Assembly (NCBI RefSeq): GCF_965228935.1
Contig: NZ_OZ245846.1
Coordinates: 4,960,001-5,024,000 of the forward strand
Reading direction: 5' to 3'
Length of the DNA stretch: 64,000 nt
Origin: Ulvibacterium sp965228935
GTDB taxonomy: Bacteria > Bacteroidota > Bacteroidia > Flavobacteriales > Flavobacteriaceae
The notes below the pieces were generated by a model. That model searched no databases. It was given only the letters and a program-made list of their open reading frames with translations, and had not been told where the DNA came from. Of the stretch, positions 54,475 through 62,229 are shown in pieces. Numbering within the stretch: position 1 is the first letter of the stretch; every line of letters begins with the position of its first letter. The position numbers and the translations under genes are program-made.

Positions 54475-55713
54475 TCATTGCATAATGTTCTTATGGGCAA
54501 AGTAGATGATTTGGGCCACCAACAAGGCCACCATGGCTATGATCTGAACCTGTACCACCATATACAAGCTGCTATGAAAAAAGGTAATCAAAGCAATTTG
54601 GGAGATTCCCAGGATTCCTGAAAACATGACCGGAACATAATGGTCCAAGGACAAAAAGTAGTAGGCAAAAATATTGGAGATGGCAAATAACGAAGTGGCC
54701 AGGGCATATTGCCATAACAAAGGTGCCATAGAAAGATAGGCTTCCCCAAACATCATTTGGATGATCCATTCGGGAAAAAGGGCACAACAACACACAATGG
54801 AAAAGGACAATACTGAAATATATCCGACGTATTTGAAAAGCACTGGGGCCGTGGCTTCTCCGTCCTTTTGTTTTTGGACTACGGCGGGCAATAACAACAT
54901 CACGAACATCCATGCCACAAAGTAGACCACCCGACCGATCAAGGCCAAAGAGGCGTATAATCCGGCATCCAGAGCCTCAAAGTAATGTTTTACCAATAGG
55001 ATGTCACTATTATTGATGATGATCTGTGTGAATTCATAGCAGGCGGTCAAGACCATAAATTGGGTGACCTGTTTTTTATGGTCTGCTGAAAGGGATATCT
55101 TTTTAAACAGGGAACCTAATTTAAAATTGGACGGAATCAACCCAAAAACGAAGGATAAGGCGATACCCAAGGCTACCAGGAATGCAGGGGACAAAGGCAC
55201 CAACCAAAGTAGGCCCAAGGTAAGCAACAGCCTACTCCACATCTCAGTTTGGTAGGTTACCGAAAGATTCCTGTAATCTTGCCGCCCCTGGTACTTCCCG
55301 CGGTTGACGGACATAAAAAAGTACATGGGTATCCCGGCGGCAAAGGTTTTGAACAACAAGTCGGACTCCGTCTGGAACAGCTGTTGCAAGTTCCCCGCAA
55401 AGGCAAAAAGCCCTATCCCAATCAATAATCCAAATCCCAAGGCATACCGGTACATCATGTTCTGAAAGGCCTCCCAATCCGTATCCGAGAACAAAACTGC
55501 AAATTTGGCCGTTGCCAGTTGAAAGGTCATTCCCAAAAAGGACAGCACTAGCAACAAGGTTACCAATAGGGCGGCCTCGGCAAAGACCTCGGGCCCCAAT
55601 AACCGGCCCAACAATAAGTTGTACAAGTAGTTGCCTCCGTTTACCAGAAGTACGCTACCCATGAACAGTTGTTCCGGGGATACCTTTTTAAGTGCTATCC
55701 TAAACGCGGTCAT
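54475..55713 (-). CDS. Polysaccharide flippase, MOP superfamily (Wzx-like)
   Basis: 412 residues with about twelve membrane helices. The N-terminal region (GSVLLVNGGNYLYNLLLGRLLGPEVFAEAALL, residues about 15-46, given here only in part: NYLYNLLLGRLLGPE) is typical of Wzx/RfbX-type exporters. It would flip lipid-linked repeat units to the periplasmic side. The start lies inside the end of the STAS gene (14-nt overlap), so both are translated from one mRNA. It ends 398 nt before the GT4 gene. Confidence 0.9.
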   Translation of the reverse strand: MTAFRIALKKVSPEQLFMGSVLLVNGGNYLYNLLLGRLLGPEVFAEAALLVTLLLVLSFLGMTFQLATAKFAVLFSDTDWEAFQNMMYRYALGFGLLIGIGLFAFAGNLQQLFQTESDLLFKTFAAGIPMYFFMSVNRGKYQGRQDYRNLSVTYQTEMWSRLLLTLGLLWLVPLSPAFLVALGIALSFVFGLIPSNFKLGSLFKKISLSADHKKQVTQFMVLTACYEFTQIIINNSDILLVKHYFEALDAGLYASLALIGRVVYFVAWMFVMLLLPAVVQKQKDGEATAPVLFKYVGYISVLSFSIVCCCALFPEWIIQMMFGEAYLSMAPLLWQYALATSLFAISNIFAYYFLSLDHYVPVMFSGILGISQIALITFFHSSLYMVVQVQIIAMVALLVAQIIYFAHKNIMQ

Positions 55714-56002
55714 GACTTAAAATATATGCGGTTTTTGTCGCCTTTAACGTCGGAAGGATATTCCCGTTCTCCATACCGATAATGGATAAGATCTGATTGG
55801 AGCGCATGGCATGGAGGTGCAATTCCTGCAAGATTTTTGCAGCAGTCGTATCGATGTCCAATACGCGTTCCAGGATTAAGATCAGCGGTTTGTTCGGATG
55901 CAGAAATCTGCTGATATGACGTTTGAGGATCGCTGCATTGCCACGGTTCAGTACACCATGTACCGAGAACATTCTACGGGTTTCTGTGATTTGTAAAGCC
56001 AT
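55700..56002 (-). CDS. STAS-like domain protein
   Basis: 100 residues from ATG 56002 (MALQITETRRMFSVHG); the frame is open to 56044, but that point coincides with the expected transcription start. The pattern beta-beta-alpha with VHGVLNRGNAAILKRHI, then LILILERVLDIDTTAAKIL, matches STAS domains, in which a Ser or Thr in the D-(I)-D/S-T loop is phosphorylated in anti-sigma antagonists. Here DIDTT holds that place. It is coupled to the flippase. It may regulate the export machinery by partner switching. The operator-linked promoter at 56047-56116 precedes it. Confidence 0.65.
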   Translation of the reverse strand: MALQITETRRMFSVHGVLNRGNAAILKRHISRFLHPNKPLILILERVLDIDTTAAKILQELHLHAMRSNQILSIIGMENGNILPTLKATKTAYILSHDRV

Positions 56003-56046
56003 TTTATAAGGTTTTAAGGTTAAGCTTTTTTGTTGCATTATCAAGG

Positions 56047-56116
56047 CAAATATCCCACAGATCGCCGTTCCACAACCCCCGATTTAGGTGGATGGCGGTT
56101 TACTGTAGACGAATGG
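56047..56116 (-). promoter_or_regulatory. 30-bp tandem operator and -7 element (STAS-flippase / TPR-barrel divergent region)
   Basis: GGTGGATGG (56087-56095) and GACGAATGG (56108-56116) are direct repeats with a 21-bp period, joined by CGGTTTACTGTA. GATATTTG on the minus strand (56047-56054) lies exactly 32 nt away. On the plus strand TAACTTTA (56152-56159, 7 of 8) could serve the TPR-barrel gene. Confidence 0.78.
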
Positions 56117-56225
56117 CGGGTATCGTACTTCCGGTACGGAAAGGTCCGCCGTAACTTTACAACAGCTTTAGTAACAGGATATAAGGCGAACCAAATCACG
56201 GCCTTGCATCCTTAAAACTTAACCT

Positions 56226-58286
56226 ATGAAAACCGTAAGACTAATAACCCTAGTATTCCTTTTTAGCTTGACGAGCCAAGCCCAGGAATCCCTGGAAAAT
56301 GGATTTGCGTATTTGGAAAATGGAAAATTCCAACAGGCCGAAACTTTTTTTAAGGCTTACTTGGATACGGATCCCGAAAATAGGACCGCACAGATTTGTT
56401 ACGGAAGGGCCGTTGGACTCAACGGAGCGCCCCAAAAGGCCAAGGCCCTGTTCGGGGGCTTGCTGAAAACCTATCCCCAGGATTTCGAAATCGCTGTAAA
56501 TTACAACGAATCCCTGTTGTGGGCCGGAGATTATACGACTGCCAGGCCCTTGTATGAAAAATTGGTGGCCGATTACCCGGAACGGTTCGAGGCCGTTTTG
56601 GGCTACGCCAATACCTTAAGTAATCTAAAGGAATACAAGGCCGCCCTGTTTTGGATCAATAAGGCCATCGCTTTGGCCCCGGAAAACGGGAGTGCCAAGA
56701 TTTCCAGGAAATATATCCTATTAGGGTATGCCAACGCATTTGTAAATGCCCAGGATTATGCGCAAGGAAAAGCGCTATTGCAGGGTATCTTTGCCGATTT
56801 CCCGGAAGATAAGGATGTGCTCTTGAACTTGGCCAACCTGTACTTGATCACCAAGCAGGTAGATAGTGCCAAAGCAACCTATACAAGATATGCCACGACC
56901 CCCAAGGACTCCATTACCGCTTTAAACGGTATCGCGTTGGCCGAGCATATTGGAGAAAATGAAAAAATCGCTTTGCAGATAGCTGAAACGGCCAAGGCCC
57001 ATGTAGCCCGTTTTAGCGATCATGAGCTGACCGAACGTACCTATGAGCGCTATGTACGGGCCCTGATCTGGAACAGGAAATTTGGCAAGGCCCGGAAACA
57101 GATCGATAGTCTGGCCCAGGTCTATCCAGATCGCAACTGGATCCTGTCCCTAAAAGCTACCTTAGGTCTGTATACCGGTGATGCAAAGACCAGCGAAGAA
57201 AGTTACAACGCCATTTTGGTAAAGGACAGTACTTCCTTTGATGGCAATTTGGGCCGTGCCAATGCCCTATTTGCCAGCGATCGCATCTTGCCGGCCTACA
57301 GGGCTGCCTTCCAGACCTTGGAAATCTATGAAAACCAAAAGGATGCCCTTGGGTTCGTAGAAAAGCTAAATCTAATGTATACCCCCAGTATTGAGGAGCA
57401 TGCGGCCTATACCTTTGATAATGGCAATAATGTGGCCTTTTATACCAACACCACCACTGATGTTCCGATATCCACCAAATTTAGGACCCGGGTTTCCTAT
57501 TTCTATCGCACTACCGAGAATACGGTAACCGGAAATACGGCCAATTCCCATTTGGTACTGGCCGGGCTGGATTATAAACTGTTCCCCAAGACCCTATTGA
57601 AAACCGTGGTCGGATTCAACAATTCCCGTTTTTTGGCCGATACCTATACCCAACCCGTGCTGGAGGCAAAGCTACAGCTACAGCCCTTGAAATTGCAAAA
57701 CCTGACTCTGGGCTATCAAAGGGAGGTACAGAATTTTAATGCGGATTTGATCGAACGGGAGATCGTACAAAACCATTATGGCCTCAATTACAATTTAGGG
57801 ACCAATTTTAATTTGGGCTGGTATACCCAGGTAATCCATACGGAGCAGAGCGATGCCAATACCCGGGACCTGCTGTTTACCTCCCTGTACTATACGCTAT
57901 TTCAAAAGCCCGCTTTAAAATTGGGAATCAACTACCAGTACATCACCTTTAGGGAGCAATTACCTACGGTCTATTTTAGCCCGGAGCAATACCAGGCGGT
58001 AGAGTTGTTTGCGGATATCCGTGGAAAAATCTCCGAAAAGACCCGATATAGGGCCAGTGCGGCCACGGGCCTACAAAAAGTGGAGGACGACCCGAATACG
58101 ACGCTATTTAGGGCCGAAGCCGGACTACAACACCAATTTTCCAAACAGTTGAGCGCCGACCTTTATGGAAAATACAGCAACATTGCCTCGGCTACGGCCG
58201 CCGGTTTTGAGTTTACCGAGATTGGATTAAAACTGAAATGGTTGTTTACCAAAAAACCGGTATTTTATGCCAAGGTTGGGGAATGA
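56226..58286 (+). CDS. TPR protein with C-terminal outer-membrane beta-barrel (export porin-like)
   Basis: 686 residues with a signal peptide ending SQAQ. About nine TPR-like repeats follow (about 24-375; ENGFAYLENGKFQQAETFFK, YNESLLWAGDYTTARPLYEK). The C-terminal about 310 residues alternate polar and hydrophobic residues with many aromatic strand ends (KFRTRVSYFYRT, LGWYTQVIHTEQSD, LGINYQYITF), as in the barrels of PgaA, PelB or BcsC. Such proteins guide polysaccharide through the periplasm and outer membrane. It diverges from the STAS-flippase operon across the shared operator and ends at the terminator at 58392-58412. Confidence 0.83.
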   Translation: MKTVRLITLVFLFSLTSQAQESLENGFAYLENGKFQQAETFFKAYLDTDPENRTAQICYGRAVGLNGAPQKAKALFGGLLKTYPQDFEIAVNYNESLLWAGDYTTARPLYEKLVADYPERFEAVLGYANTLSNLKEYKAALFWINKAIALAPENGSAKISRKYILLGYANAFVNAQDYAQGKALLQGIFADFPEDKDVLLNLANLYLITKQVDSAKATYTRYATTPKDSITALNGIALAEHIGENEKIALQIAETAKAHVARFSDHELTERTYERYVRALIWNRKFGKARKQIDSLAQVYPDRNWILSLKATLGLYTGDAKTSEESYNAILVKDSTSFDGNLGRANALFASDRILPAYRAAFQTLEIYENQKDALGFVEKLNLMYTPSIEEHAAYTFDNGNNVAFYTNTTTDVPISTKFRTRVSYFYRTTENTVTGNTANSHLVLAGLDYKLFPKTLLKTVVGFNNSRFLADTYTQPVLEAKLQLQPLKLQNLTLGYQREVQNFNADLIEREIVQNHYGLNYNLGTNFNLGWYTQVIHTEQSDANTRDLLFTSLYYTLFQKPALKLGINYQYITFREQLPTVYFSPEQYQAVELFADIRGKISEKTRYRASAATGLQKVEDDPNTTLFRAEAGLQHQFSKQLSADLYGKYSNIASATAAGFEFTEIGLKLKWLFTKKPVFYAKVGE

Positions 58287-58391
58287 CGGTTTGTTTATAA
58301 ACAATAGTGGTTTCTGGCCATTATTTCAATTTATGATCGATTCTAAATTTATAGGTAAATTTTGATTTTCTTACCTCTACCTCTTATCCTC

Positions 58392-58412
58392 AAAAACGAG
58401 TAAGCGTTTTTT
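58392..58412. terminator. Bidirectional terminator between convergent genes
   Basis: AAAAACG (58392-58398) pairs with CGTTTTT (58405-58411) around a 6-nt loop. An A run on the left and T run on the right allow use by both flanking convergent genes. Confidence 0.7.
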
Positions 58413-58419
58413 GTTTTTT

Positions 58420-59823
58420 CTATTGAACGATCCTGCTCAAATTCCATTCAATGGGTTTCGTTTCGGAACTACAGTCTATTTCCGGTTTTTGGAAAGGGTC
58501 GTTTATAAATTCTTCGGTTATTTTAAAAAGACATGGATTCAAAAAATGGTGGCTCTCGTCTGGAAAAATGACTTCATAGCCATTAGTCAAATACTTAAGA
58601 GCTCCAGTTGCGTTACTTGAAGGGGTGACTTGATCTAAACCGCCCGATACCATTAATGTAGGAATTTTAGAAACGACAGATTGGTTCTCAATATTTGTGG
58701 CTCGGTAGGAATGCCAATCCGTTAATAACTTGACGGCTGATTTATAAAAAGTAAAGGCAAAACCAAACTCAGATTGCTCTATCGCTATATCTAAATCTGA
58801 CTCATCATAGAATGGAAGCTCTTCATAAGCATCAACAGAATAGTTCATTGGCCAGTTTATGAGGCTAAAAAAGGATTCGAAAGCCTTTAAAAATTCAATG
58901 ATGGGTTTAGGCTCTCCATTTTCTAAGGCCTCGATGAAAAAAGGGGTATTAGCAATTGAATGGCGGTCGTAGAGCGATACAAAGAGTAGTAGAAAGGCAT
59001 CATGGGAATTAAGAACGAACGGATTACCTTTATAATCAAAATGCAAAGGTTCCGTCTGCATTTTTAACAATACTTCTCGCAGGCGTTCTTTTAGATTGGG
59101 GTATCGTCTGTTGCAATCTTTATTATCCTCACATTTTTGAAAAACCATTGAAAGGGATTTATCAATACTTCGTACCCGATCTCCAAAAATATTGGATTCC
59201 GGCGGAAAAACCCCCAATAGTATTGCGCTTCTAACGCTTTTGGGAAAATCCCGCATAATGGTCAACCCCAACCTTGACCCATAGGAGGCTCCATAGAGAT
59301 TCCATTTCTTATAGCCCAATGCTTTGCGTAAATCCTCAAAGTCAGAGGCACTTTCCCTACTGTTGTACCCTTCAAGATTAACTCCTTTTTGCTGGATGGT
59401 TTTCTTGCATTCTGCTAATAGAATCTCCGTAGCTTCAAAATCTTCCTCTATGTTGTAATCTTTTGCCATAACAGCAAAAAGGGCCTCCCCAATATTGATA
59501 CAGTTCGCTTCAGATTTTCCCGTTCCCCGTTGATCCATTAGTACAATATCCCTATCGTTTCTAAAAGGATGATTATCCCACATTTTTTCCATAATTAGGG
59601 TAGCTCCTCCCGGGCCACCCTGCAGAAAAACAACAGGTGCTTTTAATGAATCGGGGTTTTTCGCTTTTAATACTTTGTAAACTAATTTAAGGGTACGTGA
59701 ATTTGGGTCATTCCGATTTTCAGGAACCTCCAGAATTCCGTCTAAGAATTTCTCTGGTAAAGTTTTATTGCAAGAAAACGATATAACGAGTAGAAGTAAA
59801 ATTATGCATACACGTGTATTCAT
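58420..59823 (-). CDS. Alpha/beta hydrolase lipoprotein (tripeptidyl/prolyl aminopeptidase type)
   Basis: 467 residues from ATG 59823 (MNTRVCIILLLLVISFSC, lipobox FSC with Cys18); the frame is open 30 codons further, but that part is not signal-like. S33-type hydrolase: oxyanion segment QGGPGG (68-73), DQRGTGKS (97-104), nucleophile elbow GASYGS with Ser180, and a C-terminal TAP-like domain with LMVSGGLDQVTP and the catalytic His in DESHHFLNP. It probably cleaves N-terminal residues or short peptides in the periplasm. Base composition is somewhat more AT-rich than in the exopolysaccharide locus. Confidence 0.88.
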   Translation of the reverse strand: MNTRVCIILLLLVISFSCNKTLPEKFLDGILEVPENRNDPNSRTLKLVYKVLKAKNPDSLKAPVVFLQGGPGGATLIMEKMWDNHPFRNDRDIVLMDQRGTGKSEANCINIGEALFAVMAKDYNIEEDFEATEILLAECKKTIQQKGVNLEGYNSRESASDFEDLRKALGYKKWNLYGASYGSRLGLTIMRDFPKSVRSAILLGVFPPESNIFGDRVRSIDKSLSMVFQKCEDNKDCNRRYPNLKERLREVLLKMQTEPLHFDYKGNPFVLNSHDAFLLLFVSLYDRHSIANTPFFIEALENGEPKPIIEFLKAFESFFSLINWPMNYSVDAYEELPFYDESDLDIAIEQSEFGFAFTFYKSAVKLLTDWHSYRATNIENQSVVSKIPTLMVSGGLDQVTPSSNATGALKYLTNGYEVIFPDESHHFLNPCLFKITEEFINDPFQKPEIDCSSETKPIEWNLSRIVQ

Positions 59824-60037
59824 TATCTGGTTTTTCGTTGTTCTGAGTATCTTATTACAAACACAAATGTCTCGGCTATGAGTAGTGCGGGATTCAAAAT
59901 CGGTAGTTTTCAATCTTACACAAACGATAGCGAGCCGTTTTTATATTTTGTATTTTTCTATTCATAAATAGCTAAACTGCGAGCGGGAAAATAAACGGAA
60001 GCTTCGATTTAGCACTTTAGTCCGCATTGCTTACAGC

Positions 60038-60056
60038 CTTTGTTAGCTACTGTGAC
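60038..60056 (+). repeat. Left inverted repeat beside the cyanophycinase-like gene (attC-end-like)
   Basis: CTTTGTTAGCTACTGTGAC at 60038-60056 matches the reverse complement of 60985-61003 at 16 of 19 positions. The GTTAGCT core resembles the GTTRRRY/RYYYAAC boxes of integron attC sites. It lies 12 nt beyond the stop codon of the gene. Confidence 0.55.
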
Positions 60057-60068
60057 GATATATAATAT

Positions 60069-60947
60069 TTAATTCCGAATGACTTTTCTATCTCTTAAAT
60101 TATATTTATCTCCACTTTTTAAAAAATAGAATAATTGGTCTTTATTTGGTAGTTTCTTAATAGTATCTTCATCAAATGGATTGGATTCTATTGACCAGAA
60201 CGATTGGTCATAGATAATAACATAACTTTCTCCAATAACTTCCAGAATATCTCCTTTAACCATAATAGCTGTACTTTCATCAATTCCGACACCTAAAAGT
60301 TTAGGTTTGTTCTTTAAGATTGTAAACATATCAAACTGTCGATTTCTCGTTAAAACATGTTGGTCAATAGCAATATTTGAAATAAATCCGAATCCAATTT
60401 CATGGTCTCCCATCATTATTTGATTGTTTTTTGTATCACCTCTTGCTAAATAAGAACCTTGAATAGTTGCGCCTGCAGACGAACCAGCAATTACACCACC
60501 TCTGTCCAATAATTTTAATAACTCTTTATGTACTTTGGTATTTAAATAACTATCTGCAATTCTCCAATGTCTACCCCCAGTAAAATAAATACCTCCAGCT
60601 TCTTTAATCGGCTTAACAAATTCATCTGTATTTGCTTCAGTAGAATCGCTTGTATGTAAAATAGTAAAATTAGGTATACCGTATTCTTTGAAATTTCTTT
60701 TTAGTAACATAGTATCTATTTCATTGTTCCTAACAAACGCAGTTGGTATAACGACTATTTTTGCGGAATCTCCGCCAGCAAGTTTCCGAAATTTTTTCAT
60801 AATGCTTGTGTGTCCAATTTCTCCACCACCAATTGCTATAAGTGTTCCATTTTTACTTCCAGTGGTTACTTCATTTTCCTGAGCTAAATTTTCAATTGGT
60901 AACAGTAATATTATAAAAAGTTGAAATAGTATTTTTATTCTTAACAT
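60069..60947 (-). CDS. Cyanophycinase-family peptidase (S51)
   Basis: 292 residues with a signal peptide ending NLAQ. Family S51: GTLIAIGGGEIG near the start, FTGGRHWRI, and the nucleophile motif GSSAGA (155-160, Ser157), followed by a GIDESTAIM block. Cyanophycinases split beta-Asp-Arg dipeptides from cyanophycin, and exported relatives may act on other iso-peptides. The gene is clearly more AT-rich than its surroundings and lies between 19-bp inverted repeats, suggesting acquisition as a single-gene cassette. Confidence 0.88.
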   Translation of the reverse strand: MLRIKILFQLFIILLLPIENLAQENEVTTGSKNGTLIAIGGGEIGHTSIMKKFRKLAGGDSAKIVVIPTAFVRNNEIDTMLLKRNFKEYGIPNFTILHTSDSTEANTDEFVKPIKEAGGIYFTGGRHWRIADSYLNTKVHKELLKLLDRGGVIAGSSAGATIQGSYLARGDTKNNQIMMGDHEIGFGFISNIAIDQHVLTRNRQFDMFTILKNKPKLLGVGIDESTAIMVKGDILEVIGESYVIIYDQSFWSIESNPFDEDTIKKLPNKDQLFYFLKSGDKYNLRDRKVIRN

Positions 60948-61307
60948 TTGAAGTTCTTAATTATTATTGCGTGAACTTTTTCAAGTCATTGTAGCTAACA
61001 AACGTATATAATTATTGATCATATATCCATTATGGGAATACCTCAATTTGCTATTCCATATTCCCTTAGTATCTGTACTACACAAAGTTAAAGGTTTGCC
61101 TTATATAAAAGCCCCCCCTACAAAAATGGTACGGTTGTTCTTGGGCAGGATAGGTGTCCAGGTTTAGTACGGGAAGGTTTTTGGGTTTAAGAGAAACTTC
61201 CTTAGCTGTTTTCATAAGAGCCATTATGGACACCTGGCTTTATACTTTTCCACTAGGTTATAAAAATAGCGATCCATCAACAAGGGTAACCAAATTAATA
61301 AAGAAGG
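60948..61307. other. Intergenic stretch next to the cassette-like gene
   Basis: 360 nt. It contains the right inverted repeat and, beyond it, a weak hairpin GGAATA/TATTCC (about 61036-61058). No frame or promoter was recognised. Confidence 0.35.
60985..61003 (-). repeat. Right inverted repeat beside the cyanophycinase-like gene (attC-end-like)
   Basis: On the minus strand GTTTGTTAGCTACAATGAC, 38 nt upstream of the start codon of the cyanophycinase-like gene; partner of the repeat at 60038-60056. Confidence 0.55.
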
Positions 61308-61970
61308 TTAAGCCAATCCAAAGTAAAAACTGAGTATGCCTAGGGTATTAAAAAAGCCATGTATCATAATCATAAACCACAAATCGTATTTGCGCAGGTA
61401 GAATATGATAAAAAAGAGCGCTCCTACCGTAGTTGCAACAATTTGTCCCGTGATTCCTTGTTGCATATGCATGTATCCAAAGAAGCTACAAAAGATGAGC
61501 ATGTTAATAAGAAGACTGATTTTACTGTCGCCAAAGAATTTGACGAACTGCCGCACAAAATAGCCACGGAAAATAATTTCTTCTCCAAACGCCGCAGTGG
61601 CCCAAATTACCAATAACCAGGTGATGGTAGTTGGAAGATTACCTTTTAATTGGGCCGTGTTTGTATAGGTAATAGGAACTCCAGTGAGCATCTCGATTCC
61701 AGGAACTAAAGCAAAGACGTAGAAAACAAATAGGCCAAATGCTGTCAATGGGGCAAAAACCAATAGGTTCTTTACATTGAATTTTTCGCGCTGAAACCCA
61801 AGTGCAGCAAAGGGTTTTCCGTTGTATTCAATATAGTTAGCGATAATTATTACCGCAGAAATAATCAGGTTTTCAAATATGGTCCTGGTGATGGGCCCAA
61901 AGTACATGAAACAAATTATGGCCAAAGTAACCAGTGGAATTGCGATTTGTTTTAAAGTCAGTTTGTTCAT
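61308..61970 (-). CDS. CPBP-family intramembrane metalloprotease
   Basis: 220 residues with about seven membrane helices. It has the three motifs of the CAAX-protease/Abi family: EEIIFRGYF (Glu130, Glu131, Arg135), FxxxH as FGYMH (Phe164, His168) and HxxxN as HGFFN (His204, Asn208). In bacteria these proteins are linked to membrane protein cleavage or bacteriocin self-protection. No bacteriocin gene is seen here. It stands alone between two gaps. Confidence 0.9.
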   Translation of the reverse strand: MNKLTLKQIAIPLVTLAIICFMYFGPITRTIFENLIISAVIIIANYIEYNGKPFAALGFQREKFNVKNLLVFAPLTAFGLFVFYVFALVPGIEMLTGVPITYTNTAQLKGNLPTTITWLLVIWATAAFGEEIIFRGYFVRQFVKFFGDSKISLLINMLIFCSFFGYMHMQQGITGQIVATTVGALFFIIFYLRKYDLWFMIMIHGFFNTLGILSFYFGLA

Positions 61971-62229
61971 CTTTCCAGTTTTTAGATTAGTATGGGTGCA
62001 AAATCAAACTAATCCATTGACTTGGAAAGCGGTTTATGCTGGATTATCGTCAAGGCGGGTTGAATTGTAAAAGGTGGGCTTTAGATATTCCAGCCCTCGT
62101 AATTTAGGTGCACTGTCCCTTACGTTTGTGGCCAACGGTCTTATATATCCATCCGTCGCACAAAAATCGCTGAAGGTTGTTCTACGCTGCTATACCTTGT
62201 TACGGAACTAAGCATTTAAAAGTAGGATA

